From Meghimatium bilineatum (Eukaryota; Mollusca; Gastropoda; Stylommatophora; Philomycidae), in contig CM067306.1 in assembly GCA_034231615.1 (NCBI GenBank), positions 42,208,761-42,272,760 of the forward strand: 64,000 bases of DNA, in the 5' to 3' direction. Under the pieces are notes generated by a model, which was not told the origin of the DNA, searched no databases, and saw nothing but the letters and a program-made list of their open reading frames with translations. Each line of letters starts with the position of its first letter. Within the stretch, counting starts at the first letter, position 1. Positions 33,601 through 44,103 of the stretch are shown here, piece after piece. Both the position numbers and the translations under genes were made by a program.

Positions 33601-33670
33601 ACATTGGCGTAGATCAATATAGTGGTTAGTACTTCGTGTTGGCCGGGAACGTACTGGTCCTAGGCCTCAG
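33601..33670 (+). ncRNA. tRNA-like segment abutting the 5' LTR
   Basis: The plus strand, antisense to the element, reads GATCAATATAGTGGTTAGTAC then TTCGTGTTGGCCG. This resembles the 5' half of a tRNA, most like tRNA-His (TATAGTGGTTAGTAC with a GTTGTGGCC anticodon arm). The 3' half lacks a good T-loop. It ends exactly at the LTR border, where the primer-binding site should be. No conventional TGG-starting primer site is seen in the first bases inside the LTR. Confidence 0.45.
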
Positions 33671-35118
33671 TGTAACAGTATATTCTTTTCACAAAGAAGA
33701 GGACTAGTATTATTATTGTTGAGAAAGTGTTACTGTATATTATTATTGTTGCGTTCCGAACCCTGGGTTCTGTGTTTTGATCAACAATGACTGCTGGCGT
33801 AGATCTCTTCTTGGTTTTAATAAGTGCTTATCAATGAATGCAGAGACACTTCTTGTTACAGAAATAAAATGTCGTTTAATATAAACATCAAGCCAACGAC
33901 ACAACCAATATTATACTCTGGAGTAATTGATATCTCCGAGACGTATAATATATCATCAATATAAAATATACAATGTCAAGATTTGCATACTATTCTAACA
34001 CTTCCAGAATTATAGGCGCACGTTATGACACGAGCTTAATGAGATTATGAACTATCTCATTATTTTACTAGACGTATAATCTATCGCCAATATAAACTAT
34101 ACAGTGTCAAGATTGCATACTATTCTAACACTTCCAGAATTAAGCACACGTTCTGGTACGAGCTTTAATGAGATTATGAACTATCTCATTATTTTACTAG
34201 ACGTATAATCTATCGCCAATATAAACTATACAGTGTCAAGATTGCATACTATTCTAACACTTCCAGAATTAAGCACACGTTCTGGTACAAGCTTAGTGAG
34301 ATTCTATACCATCTCATTAATCTACTACTAATCTCACTTTTTGGTCAACTAACTTTGTTTCCAGTTGTTGAAGTCAAACAAGGGACTTGTCTCCTGTGAG
34401 ACAAGTACTAACTCTCCACACACGTCCGGGGGGACTCTGTGTGATCCTGTCGACTGATCCGGGATTCTCGACTGATGCTGGGATTCTCCTCTCATCTCTT
34501 TTTGTGTCTTCTGGTGAGATTTTTAGCTCCCCCCTCGTCTTAGTCTCCCACCTATCCACTCTCTTCTCGTCCGCACGTCACTGCTTCTGACTCCGCCTCT
34601 ACATTATCACCTGTCAAACTCCTGTACGCGTTTCTTAGACCATGCGTAACGTTTGATGTTCCTCTCTGGTCGGAGGCTATGCCCTTGGCGTTACGCACTT
34701 AATACTCTTGCCACTTCCATCTTCCATTGTCTGGTCGTTTCAAGTATTCGCGAGTTCAGACGGCTTGTGTGAGTTTGTAGACTCTTGTCTGAACCTCGTC
34801 CAAACATCTCATTGTCCTTTCTGGTGTGTGGTGTAATGGCGTCGTCTGCCACCTGCGATCGAGTGCGTGGATGCATTCTTTCTGATAATTACCTTTTGCC
34901 CTTGGGCCAAACCGTGTAAGCTTGTCTCAGACTTTCTGTCTGACATCTGCGCGACAACTCGTCTGCAATTTAAGGTATCTGTATCAACATTTTCACAGGA
35001 GCAAAACATTCGATGTGTTGCATTTCCCCAGTTCATCTCTTGTTAACCATGAAGGGTTCTCACTTCTTACTGTGAAACCCCCTGCCTGTGAAGATTTCTG
35101 CAACCAGATACTATCACA
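33671..35118 (-). repeat. 5' LTR (right copy)
   Basis: 1448 bp, collinear with the left LTR at a constant offset of 5606 bp and without indels. It would supply the promoter for minus-strand transcription. No TATA box was assigned with confidence. Confidence 0.93.
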
Positions 35119-35170
35119 CCATGACCGCCTACGCCAGCCGTCATGGCAGCTGATGATGATGATAATGGAT
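35119..35170 (+). pseudogene. LINE 3' coding fragment, right of LTR element
   Basis: After the CCAT duplication the frame from 28041-28064 continues as TAYASRHGS and stops, followed by a GAT-rich tail. This matches the W-R-x-x-x-AYA-x-RH ending of the LINE at 43129-43690. It shows the element's target was an older LINE tail. Confidence 0.65.
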
Positions 35171-35539
35171 GTGTAATGTTCGTAACATTTATTTTCAGAA
35201 GCATGTATTCACCTCTCCATTTCCGCTGTAACTGTCTCACTCTCCCACCCGTAGAATAGAGTGTGTATTATTCGAGGTTTATATAAACGATATTCACACA
35301 CAACACGCATTCATTTCTCAGGGATGCATGCTGCTAATCGGCAGGAGTTTGAGAATGAATGAAGAAGACGACACAGAGTATCATGTCTTTGAACATATTT
35401 TTATCAATATATATATATATAAAGTGTACAAGACTCTCGTATGCTAAGGGAATTCATGATTGTTCACAACCGTCTGTTACTTATATCTAGATGTCTGTGG
35501 CGAGACCCCATCCGCGATATGACTTATTGGCTAATGGGA

Positions 35540-35672
35540 AATTAAACCTTCAAAAATGATTCGTGTGACTATTCTCGTGATTGTTATTGGTTGTCATACA
35601 AGGTGTAAAAGCGTATTGACCAATGAATATCACGGGAAGTCGAGTCAATAAGAAGTCTTGATTTCCGATTAG
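35540..35672. mobile_element. short foldback element
   Basis: Arms include TCTCGTGATTGTTATTGGTTG on the left and GACCAATGAATATCACGGGA on the right. It shares the GACCAATGA core with other foldbacks in the window. Confidence 0.5.
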
Positions 35673-35686
35673 TCAATAATGTAGAC

Positions 35687-36021
35687 CAGTATTTCCCAAC
35701 GTGGGACACACGCTCCGCAGGTGGACAATTTGATTGTTCAAGGGAACAATTAGAAAAATAATTTTGTAATTGGGTTTTAGTTGTTTATTATATGTTTTGA
35801 AAATTTACCTTTTATTTTTCTTAAAAATTTCCTAAAGATTTCTTATTAAAACCTACGTCTTGTGTTTTGTGCTCTGTACATGTTGTAATTATGCTTCATT
35901 TAGGGAATAATTCAATCGTTTAATATAACAAAAATGTATATGCTACGCGGGGGGGGGGGGGACTAAAAGATTAGAAAGACTTAGGTGGGGTATGGTTTTA
36001 AAAAAAGGTCCGGAAACACTG
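35687..36021. mobile_element. hAT-type MITE with 8-bp target duplication
   Basis: 335 bp with CAGTATTTCC at the left and GGAAACACTG at the right. It is flanked by ATGTAGAC (35679-35686) and CTGTAGAC (36022-36029), which match at seven of eight positions. There is no transposase. A long G run lies near 35950. Confidence 0.8.
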
Positions 36022-36029
36022 CTGTAGAC

Positions 36030-36491
36030 AGGCATGTCTGTAGGCAGTCTCAATCGGAATTTCAAGAGAAAAGGCACTTCTTAATAGAAGGTGTATTCAG
36101 TCCGCCGCCTCACTCCTCTTCTCCCCCTCCCCATTGTATTCACATGCGTACGTTATTATTGCTGTTGTAGTTTTATTTGAACCTGTTTCATTCTTCAACC
36201 CCTCCCCCAACCATTTCATTTTTCACCGAAGATGTTCTATTGAATAGCCGCCCCCCCCCCAACCGTTTCAATTTTCACCTGAGATGGTATTTCTACTGAA
36301 TAAAAGGTCAAATCGTGTGTCGATTGTGTACCTGTAGCTTATTTATTCTTTAAAAAACATTGATTCACAAAGCAATAATCAATAAGCTGGTGAATTCTGG
36401 TTTATAAGAAAAAAAAGTCACAGCAAAATAAACCCGATATTAGTCATGTCTTTGCGTTATTATTTAGTTTCCGGGGCCGAAAGGAAAGAAA
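36030..36491. other. no gene recognised
   Basis: C-rich tracts near 36110 and 36250, otherwise unique. No gene is supported. Confidence 0.4.
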
Positions 36492-36763
36492 ATAACAGAC
36501 ACATCATAACATCTGCATGTGGTTAGAAGTGGCAGCAAATAACAGACACACTGTAACCTTCACTGCATGTGGTTAGAAGTGGCAGCAAATAACAGACACA
36601 CTGTAACCTTCACTGCATGTGGTAAGAAGTGGCAGCAAATAACAGACACACTGTAACCTTCACTGCATGTGGTTAGAAGTGGCAGCAAATAACAGACACA
36701 CTGTAACCTTCACTGCATGTGGTTAGAAGTGGCAGCAAATAACAGACACACTAACTTTCCCAG
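36492..36763. repeat. 50-bp minisatellite
   Basis: About five copies of a unit containing GCATGTGGTTAGAAGTGGCA and AACAGACACACTGTAACCTT. Confidence 0.93.
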
Positions 36764-36959
36764 CATATGGTACGAAAGTTGATATGTCACTGCGTTTGCC
36801 TTCTGGCACCTTGATTCTATTTCTCTGTCTGCTTTCACATTTTCAGATACACTTGCTACATATTTGAATTTGTTTGTTTGTTTCACTGCTGAGTCATCTA
36901 TTGCAATAACAATTGTTGTTGGTGACGTGATGACTTTTTAATCTATTTCTATGATTTTA

Positions 36960-37790
36960 TTAAATACATCGAGATCTAAAAATCTATATCTAAACGCACA
37001 GAAAACAAAACATTATGACAACAGACAAAACAAAGATCATACCAATAATCAACATAGACAAGAAAGTGTAAACAAATTTGATTATCTGGGAGCAAATATA
37101 AACAGTTAAGAAGACTCGAATACTGTTCAGTCGAGATTAGAAGACTCGCAATTGCAACAATCAAATTAACACAAATGAGCAAGATGTGGCAAAATAACAT
37201 CACTAAAGTAAGCCTTTTAAGATCAAGTGTTTTCCCAGTGACAATATATCGATGCGTGACTTGGACTTTAAACAGGACAATATCCTAAAGAATAAACTAA
37301 TTTGAAATGAACTGCTACAGAAAGATCCTACGAATATCATGGACAGAGAAAAAGAACAACACCGAAATTTTGAAATTACTGAAACTAAATAAACGGTGAC
37401 TTCTAAATGCTATCATAAGAAGGAAGCTACAGTATTTTGGACCTTAAAGCGCCATGACGATATCCAAAGGCTGATTCTGGGATGCAGAGTGCCAGGAAAT
37501 AGAAGAAGAGGAAGACCAAGAAGTCGATGGACCAGCGACAACGAAGAATGTTTGCACGTCTCTGGTGAATGCAGGCCTGATTTCCCGGGACAGAAAGACG
37601 GTCAGAGTATCAACGACGAAGACAACGCAGGCCTGCTTGCCGGGACAGAGAGACTGTCAGAGTATCCACGACGAAGACAACGCAGGCTTGCTTGCCCGGG
37701 ACAGAGAGATGGTCAGAGTATACACAACGAAACAACGCAGGTCTGCTTGCCCGGGACAGCGTTCTGGAAAGAATGTCACTTGATGAATGA
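36960..37790 (+). pseudogene. LINE RT thumb/C-terminal remnant
   Basis: In shifting plus frames: KFDYLGANI (a conserved LINE motif after the YxDD region), IKLTQMSKMWQN, VFPVTIY, NCYRKILRISWTEK, KLQYFGHLKRHD, then NRRRGRPRSRW. This is the C-terminal half of ORF2 with at least four frame breaks and stops. The RT catalytic core is lost. The 3' coding end has been expanded into a tandem repeat (37565-37770). Confidence 0.8.
37565..37770. repeat. about 57-bp tandem repeat made from LINE coding sequence
   Basis: About 3.5 copies of GCAGGCCTGCTTGCCCGGGA, CAGAGAGACGGTCAGAGTAT and CACGACGAAGACAAC. The unit corresponds to the normal NAGL-x-x-RDR-x-x-R-x-SI-H end of LINE ORF2. Confidence 0.8.
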
Positions 37791-38065
37791 CTTTATTACC
37801 TATCCCCATAACCAAGTATAACATTTTTCCTGTTACTTGTTTTCCTAGTCAAATTTGTGACTTTTTCCCGTGACTTTATTACCGTTTACCGAATTCTGCT
37901 CTATGAGCGTAGACAGGCACCATCAGTTAATGTTTCTCACATTGGCAATCCTACAACCATGAACGGTTCGGATTTAGTGTATTGTAATGAATATTGGGAA
38001 ACTTACAATCAAATTAATACTGGAACTAGCCTGCAGAAAAGGTGGAAGGGTTTACAAAGGTCATA

Positions 38066-38232
38066 AACATTTCTTCTTCAGCGTTCATTCTCAAACTCCC
38101 GCTGGATCTCCCTTGTAGCAGGGCTATGATGCTACTAGATTTCAGTAGGATATAGTCCAGAGAATGGAAATGCGTTGTGTCGCCGTTTTGTTTGCGCCAA
38201 TGACCCGACACGCTCGTCTTCGACGGGATAAA
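38066..38232 (-). mobile_element. SINE-like family B
   Basis: Near-complete minus copy: TTCTTCTTCAGCGTTCATTC tail, GCTGGATCTCCCTTGTAGCA, CCAGAGAATGGAAATGCG, GTGTCGCCGTTTTGTTTGCG and CCCGACACGCTCGTCTTCG head. Confidence 0.82.
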
Positions 38233-38309
38233 ACATTTGAAAATTAGGAAACTTAGATCATTACTTGTAATCTCAAATCACAGTTTATAATCTCAGATGA
38301 TCATTAATT

Positions 38310-39062
38310 GTAATATTAGTTAGATTATTGCTTGTAATCTCCGTTAGATCACTGCTTGTAATCTCCGTTAGATCACTGCTTGTAATATCCATTAGATCGC
38401 TGCTTGTGATTTCAGTTAGATCACTGCTTGTAATATCCGTTATATCACTGCTTGTAATATCCGTTATATCACTGCTTGTAATATCCGTTATATCACTGCT
38501 TGTAATATCCGTTATATCACTGCTTGTAATTTCAGTTAGATCACTGCTTGTAATATCCGTTATATCACTGCTTGTAATTTCAGTTAGATCACTGCTTGTA
38601 ATATCCGTTATATCACTGCTTGTAATATCCGTTATATCACTGCTTGTAATTTCAGTTAGATCACTGCTTGTAATATCCGTTATATCACTGCTTGTAATAT
38701 CCGTTATATCACTGCTTGTAATCTCCGTTATATCACTGCTTGTAATCTCCGTTAGATCACTGCTTGTAATATCCGTTATATCACTGCTTGTAATTTCAGT
38801 TAGATCACTGCTTGTAATATCCGTTATATCACTGCTTGTAATATCCGTTATATCACTGCTTGTAATTTCAGTTAGATCACTGCTTGTAATATCCGTTATA
38901 TCACTGCTTGTAATTTCAGTTAGATCACTGCTTGTAATCTCCGTTAGATCACTGCTTGTAATCTCCGTTAGATCACTGCTTGTAATCTCCGTTAGATCAC
39001 TGCTTGTAATCTCCGTTAGATCGCTGCTTGTAATTTCAGTTAGATCACTGCTTGTACTCTCA
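38310..39062. repeat. 24-bp minisatellite
   Basis: About 31 copies of ATCACTGCTTGTAATATCCG plus TTAT/TTAG. The unit is eight codons long, so the plus strand is open for 270 codons of an LLVISVIS-type repeat starting at a TTG. That frame is not treated as a gene. Confidence 0.95.
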
Positions 39063-39394
39063 CTTAGAACACTAAAGATGACTAGTCACATCATTTCATT
39101 GTCTGTGTTGATTCGTGCATTTAATTGGCTGGCTACATAAAATGTAAAAGTAATGTAAAGTTTAACCCATAACATTTATTAATGACGCATGGGTGTAAGA
39201 TGTTAGCGATCTCACATTTTAGTGGCTCTGCTATATGAGGACGGCTTCCATCTCTTCTTCCTAACAGATTTTACTTCACGGATTAATATACTAAAAAAAA
39301 CATAAAGCGCATGGCCGTGGAAAGGCTGGGTATATCCGGGAGTCGTTGCGATCTGAAAAAACATTTCTGTCTCAACTAGGGAATGAATTCATGG

Positions 39395-39450
39395 CCACTC
39401 ATATTCGAAGCCAGTGCGCTAACCACTGCACTACGCGGCCTCATTACGTG
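39395..39450 (-). repeat. tRNA-derived repeat
   Basis: The minus strand reads GTAGTGCAGTGGTTAGCGCA, a strong box A/D-arm, followed by GGCTTCGAATATGAG, a weakened box B. Confidence 0.55.
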
Positions 39451-39479
39451 TATTGGTAGCGTATTCTATTCAGAACATA

Positions 39480-39660
39480 GCCATCAACCCATCATTTTTT
39501 GATTGTAGTGATTTTCTAGGCAATATAAATACTTTCAGTAGTTTACTATTCTTTCTGAACGGTCTTGATGCTCAAATGCCTGTGGCGGAGATCGAACTCG
39601 GTACCTTGGCCGTTATAGACGCGCTCTGTATCACTTCACCTCAGAGCCGGACATTACGCG
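39480..39660 (-). repeat. tRNA-derived SINE-like repeat
   Basis: The minus strand has GAGTTCGATCTCCGCCAC (box B-like) and AGAGCGCGTCTATAACGGCC. A second copy with the same flanking AGTGATTTTCTAG module lies at 42850-42985. Confidence 0.55.
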
Positions 39661-39739
39661 TATTCATTCATTTTCCTTTTGCGCTGAAGTTAGCGCATAG
39701 GGCAGAGGTCAGATCTCTCCAATTCTATCTGTTCAAAGC

Positions 39740-39995
39740 TATTCTGTGCAGTTCTTGAATAGTATGAATATTGGTTGTTTTACTTTCTCTAAGTATTGTT
39801 CTTCTGAATATTTCTTTTGGTCTACCCCTTGCTCTTTTGCCTGTAGGTACCCATTCAAGAGATTGGTGGTGTATTCTGTTGGTGTCTGCGCGTAGGACAT
39901 GCCAGATGTAGGACCAACGGCGTTTTCTGATAACATCTGTGATGAAATTTTGATGTGTCTCTTCTCTGATTTTATCATTCGATTTGAATTCATTC
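39740..39995 (-). pseudogene. LINE ORF2 C-terminal remnant
   Basis: In one minus frame: HQSLEWVPTGKRARGRPKE, then FRRT. This is the basic GKR-x-RGRP motif near the end of LINE ORF2. The adjacent frame carries the upstream part, so there is a frameshift. Confidence 0.7.
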
Positions 39996-40809
39996 CAATG
40001 GGTGTTAGTTATCCAACGAAGACATTAAGTGTATACATAAAGTATATAATCGAATCTGCCAAGATTAGTAACGTAGTCCGCATACCTTCTGGAGAAGGGG
40101 TTGATATAGCACTAGTAATCTTGAGCAATGGCAAACTACTGAACGTATTTATATTGCCTAGAAAATCACTACAACAAAAAAATAAATGCTAGGTTGATGG
40201 CTAGGTCCTGAATAGGATACGCTACCAAAATCTTGAGCAATGCTGTAACCATGAGACGATTAGATCAGAGTGACTGACATTTCTTGCGTGTCTCGTCAGA
40301 AGTGGTAAACTCCAGCCTTAAATCAAAAAGGTCACTAAATGTTAGAGAACAACATATTATTGGCGGAGTTTTCAAGTGGTATTAAAATAAAGTAGGTCGG
40401 TCCCTACTCAACTAACATACATATTGGTGTGTGTCTATACGTGGAATTATAGATACAAGGATACGATTCCTTTTAAAAAAAAATACGTCACAGTAATGGT
40501 TGCAGACACAAATTTCTGGGAGTTACCTTACAACAGGGTTCTCAACCTATTTCAGAAAGCGAACACAGCCCACATGAAATCTAAGTGTTCTCGAGCACTA
40601 AACTCGCAAAGTACGAGTATGTCCTTACGGGAGCACCAATGTGCTCCCGAGTACCAGGATGAGAACACGTCTTACAGTATTATCATTTTCTAGCTATACT
40701 TGTGAAAATGGTCTCAAAAACGTTATAACATGGACGTTATAACCAGTCGTGCAGATGGCAACCAATCGTCTGGCAACTTGAATCAATACTTTTCCGTCTT
40801 CAATCACAC

Positions 40810-40990
40810 CCCATCACTAAAAAAGATACGATTTTAGTCACGACTTTCAACGTGCATATTCTCAATCTACTAAAATCTCATCTTTTTTAGGGATGCGGCC
40901 GGAGACAGAACACGTATTAACTCAAGGTGTGAGGCGAGTGGGTGTCACCTGAAGTGACAAGGTTCAAATCCCGTTTGCTCCATGATTGAT
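40810..40990 (+). mobile_element. composite repeat with foldback and tRNA-like end
   Basis: Foldback arms CTAAAAAAGATACGATTTTAG and ACTAAAATCTCATCTTTTTT, then AGGCGAGTGGGTGTCAC and GGTTCAAATCCCG (a good box B). It shares its blocks and order with 51820-52070 and in part with 19670-19812. Confidence 0.6.
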
Positions 40991-41092
40991 TTTTCTTGAT
41001 TAATAAATCCCCGGTACTAATATATTATATAATTAATTTACTCATGTCATATCTAAAGTAAACATTTTTACCTGTGATTTATGTTTACGTGT

Positions 41093-41165
41093 GGCGCATG
41101 GCCGAGAGGTTAGAACGTTGGTCTCACACCCTTGAGGTCCAGAGTTCGATCGCCGGTAAGTACTG
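41093..41165 (+). repeat. tRNA-like sequence
   Basis: TGGCCGAGAGGTTAGAACG (box A) and GAGTTCGATCGCC (box B) with a class II-like spacing. The 5' GTGGCGC is not matched at the 3' side, so a working tRNA is doubtful. Confidence 0.5.
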
Positions 41166-41463
41166 TGTTTTTTTTCTGCCGGAGGGTAAATTTAAAAAAA
41201 ATCTCACCCTGTACATGACGTGGCGACAGTAAGTGCATGCGGCCTTTATAACACAGCTACAAACCCTAACAGGGAAAAATGCAGTATTGACAGTTTTATT
41301 TATGTTTACAAGTAGGCCTAATTGTGATCATTGTAGTATTGGCAAATCAAGAAGTGTTAAGATCAATAAACGTCAAATATGGCTGTCTGCTTAACAGCAT
41401 CATAACAAGAAAACTGTTAATTCTTTTTTTTTTTTTTTTGTGGTCATACAAAGAGACACAACA

Positions 41464-41657
41464 GCATGGAACGATTAATAGCTGAAAGCAGAGTTAACGC
41501 CAACAGGGGAAGAGGACGCCCAAGACGACGATGGTGCAGTGGTATATCAGATTGTTTAAACATGCCTCTATTTGCGGCAGATCAACTCTCCCAGAATCGC
41601 GGAGTGTTTAGAGAATCCATAACGAAGATCACGTTCTGGAAGGAATATGCTACATGA
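41464..41657 (+). pseudogene. LINE ORF2 terminal fragment
   Basis: 63 residues from ATG to stop: NRGRGRPRRRW near residue 13, then a tail ending FWKEYAT. The same FWKE ending occurs in the LINE remnant near 37770. A poly-T run (41425-41442) lies just upstream. It is a 5'-truncated fragment. Confidence 0.65.
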
Positions 41658-42348
41658 TGATGATACGTATTGGCATTTACGAATGTTTTGAAAAGTACTT
41701 ACTTTCTTATTCTTTACGAACCCCAGGGATTGGGATCGATTAACATTTACTTTGTATGTGCAGTGGAGAGATTTCTTTCATGCTCAGGAGGCTTCAACTT
41801 TCGGCTTAATGCAATGCCTTTTGAAGGAGCATTCTACTCAGATGGGGTACATAGTACTTAGTAAACACAGGGTCTTGTAATTTTCCTGGACGACGATTGA
41901 CAGCCTATCACTATCGGACTATGAGGTGCTAACGTGAAACAATACAAATAACAGTACTCATAATCGACATTTCGACCACAACGACTTTAACAAGATAACA
42001 TACACATATACATAAAAAACAACGAGCAGGAACCATACAACTGACATAGGGATGAAAATGAAACTATACTAATATCTAAGGCACCTACGTGACGAGTAGT
42101 TGCAGTTAATATAATAATACGTTTGTGGTTATAGAAGAATTTAATACCTGAGCATTGTGTGTGTTGTTGTCTGTGTTGGTGTTGTGTGTGTTGTTGTCTG
42201 TGTTGGTGTTGTCTGTGTTTAGATCGACCGGTACATATCTGAAATAAGTCTGGATTTACTACGTCACTAAAAGAATTTAGCGAGATGTAGTCACTACGCG
42301 CCCAAATATTTGAACCAATAATGTGATGTCTCACTTAATATCACGACG

Positions 42349-42512
42349 CAGGGTTGCCATGCAGTTGAAATTTATTATCAAATTTGTAATAAATTTTCAA
42401 ATAGATCAATACTACAAAATTGAAAAAGAACACCAATTATTTCATGGCCATTGAATTTAGAAATAGTCATTTTAAAATTCAGTCATAAAATGGCCAATTT
42501 TAGGTAACCCTG
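42349..42512. mobile_element. MITE-like element with CAGGGTTGCC ends
   Basis: 164-bp AT-rich element with inverted ends CAGGGTTGCC and GGTAACCCTG (one mismatch). The interior resembles the TA-flanked MITE at 14453-14634. Confidence 0.55.
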
Positions 42513-42615
42513 TCCCAACAACAATGAATGTTACATGATTACAGTTATCTCTTTTATATCTAAAATAAGAAGTAAATAAAGATCAAGTATATTTATGGTA
42601 CCGTGCAGATGCATT

Positions 42616-42735
42616 GGGGCAGTGGTTCTCAAGTGGTGGTATATTAGCCATCGCTTAAAGGGGAGGTGGGCCCACAAAGAATAATAAACAATTGGATTGG
42701 TTGCCAGGGGAATGTTTGAGCGACCATCGAAGGTC
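42616..42735. mobile_element. hAT-type MITE, one end
   Basis: Starts CAGTGGTTCTCAAGTGGTGG and continues with GGGCCCACAAAGAA, the usual hAT MITE style. No matching 3' end was found. Confidence 0.45.
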
Positions 42736-42849
42736 ACTATATTTGGATTATTTGATAAAAAAAATATAATAAAAATATATAAATATGTATGCATGTAAAT
42801 ATAACTAATCTTGATTGGTAGCATTCAGGATGTAGCGATTAACCCAGCA

Positions 42850-42985
42850 TTTTTTAGCTGTAGTGATTTTCTAGTGAATTCCATTGCTTTCTGAATATCC
42901 GGATGCATAATTGCTTGTGGCTAGAAACGAACTCGGTACCTTGCTCGTCACAGACGCGCTCTGTGCCACTGAGCCGGACAACTCT
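42850..42985 (-). repeat. tRNA-derived SINE-like repeat
   Basis: Second copy of the repeat at 39480-39660: AGTGATTTTCTAG, then GAACTCGGTACCTTG and CAGACGCGCTCTGTGCCAC (tRNA-like on the minus strand). Confidence 0.55.
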
Positions 42986-43139
42986 TGGTTAGACAAGGTA
43001 TAGGAAAGGTTACACAGTAACGCGAGTGGTCACATGATGAAAATGTTAGATAACGTAAATGTATTCATATAAAAAATTGCATCACACAGAGCCCTTGATA
43101 TAATCACACAGAGCCCTTGATATAATCACACATAAATCT

Positions 43140-43690
43140 AGAATATATAGGGCTACTACAAGAGATTAGGGGAAGACAGTCAAGGTTTCTAGGGCATGTG
43201 CTGAGAAGAACACAGCTTGAACACTTAATCGCCCGTGTGTTGCCGGGGCCCAAAAGGGGAGCAAATAATAGCAACATTGTTTACCTTCCACGCATGTCGT
43301 AAAAGGCGACTAAGGAGGTTATGGGATGGCGTTGGCTATCCCATATAGGGCCAGTGACCCAAAGCCATGCCGAAGTCGGATGTGTCATGCCGAAAGGCTC
43401 AGATATCGCAGCAATGCTGTAAACCATGACACAACGCATTCCGTTCTCCGGACTACATCCTGCTAATCTGCAGGAGTTTGAGAACGAACGCAGTAGAAGA
43501 GGAAGAAGAACACTTAATAACCTCTGGAAAGATCAAGGGGAGAAGAAATAGGGGACGACAAAGAGAAAATTTGATAGATGGACTAGTATCGTGGCACGGT
43601 AGAAGCTCACCAACCGAGCTTATTGACAACACAAGAGACAGAGAGTCGTGGAGAAACATGATAGCCTACGCCATTCGGCATGACGCTTGA
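43140..43690 (+). pseudogene. LINE ORF2 C-terminus interrupted by a SINE
   Basis: Upstream part: SRFLGHVLRRTQLEHLI-type residues (43165-43229). After the SINE (43230-43507) it continues as HLITSGKIKGRRNRGRQREN, then WHGRSSPTELIDNTRDRESW and an AYAIRHDA end. Without the SINE the frame is continuous except for the target duplication. Confidence 0.82.
43230..43507 (+). mobile_element. SINE-like family A, complete with target duplication
   Basis: Best-defined copy: 278 bp from CGCCCGTGTGTTGCCGG to a GAGGAAGAA tail. It is flanked by GAACACTTAAT at 43219-43229 and 43508-43518. The 11-bp duplication and GAA tail support retroposition. Confidence 0.88.
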
Positions 43691-43899
43691 TTGACTACAA
43701 GAGAGTGTGTGTGTGTTGTGGTATACATTTAGAATACATAGGACTACTGGGTGTGTGTGTGTGTGTGTGGGAGGGGGGTGGTGATGTGAGAACTACATTA
43801 TTGACTAATACGGTGCTAGACATCTATACATATTTTGTTGGCAAACAGAATGCACAGAGATGATGCTGCCGCCAACATTACCTTCCTCAGAAGATCTGG

Positions 43900-44103
43900 G
43901 TGGGGGTATGAGGTTCAAATGCATTTTTTTTTTGGGGGGGGGGGGTCCTTTCAAGCTCTTAGTGGCGCTACCTGAGCTTCGAAATCAGTGCATATAACAT
44001 TAGATACACATGTGATTTAATAGCAGAAACTGTCTTGGTAGGGCCGGATTTGGACAGCTGGACATATTTTACCCATCAATGGTCTATCCTAAGGCAATGG
44101 GTA
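43900..44103. other. spacer of the inverted duplication
   Basis: About 204 bp between the arms, with T and G homopolymer runs near 43930. No coding signal. Confidence 0.6.

Larger units (their letters stand above)
28065..35118 (-). mobile_element. Ty3/gypsy-type LTR retrotransposon with RRM-integrase pol, lacking RT
   Basis: A 7054-bp element read on the minus strand: 5' LTR (33671-35118), leader with tandem repeats, gag (33127-32267), -1 frameshift signal, RRM-integrase frame (to 29754), polypurine tract, 3' LTR (28065-29512). The LTRs are equal in length with no indel and at least three substitutions seen by eye. Both start TGT and end ACA. CCAT flanks both sides. All coding frames are intact. 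Protease, reverse transcriptase and RNase H are absent from the 4158-bp interior. This suggests a non-autonomous element that relies on enzymes from a relative. Ty3/gypsy affinity comes from the integrase type and gag fold. Confidence 0.92.
43129..43899 (+). repeat. left arm of a large inverted duplication
   Basis: About 770 bp that recurs in reverse complement at 44104-44862. The arm contains a LINE ORF2 tail interrupted by a family-A SINE, a GT microsatellite and an ATTGACTAATACGGTGCTAG stretch. Confidence 0.88.

Noticed and set aside
33601-33670. 5S rRNA-derived segment
   Set aside because: GGTTAGTACTT also occurs in 5S rRNA, but the preceding TATAGT and the following GTTGGCC fit a tRNA-His-like 5' half better, and no 5S box C follows.
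38328-39140. 270-codon plus frame with a hydrophobic 8-residue repeat
   Set aside because: It is a product of the 24-bp array and begins at TTG. No gene-like flank.
41093-41165. Functional tRNA gene
   Set aside because: Box A and box B are good but the acceptor stem does not pair, so a tRNA-derived repeat is more likely.
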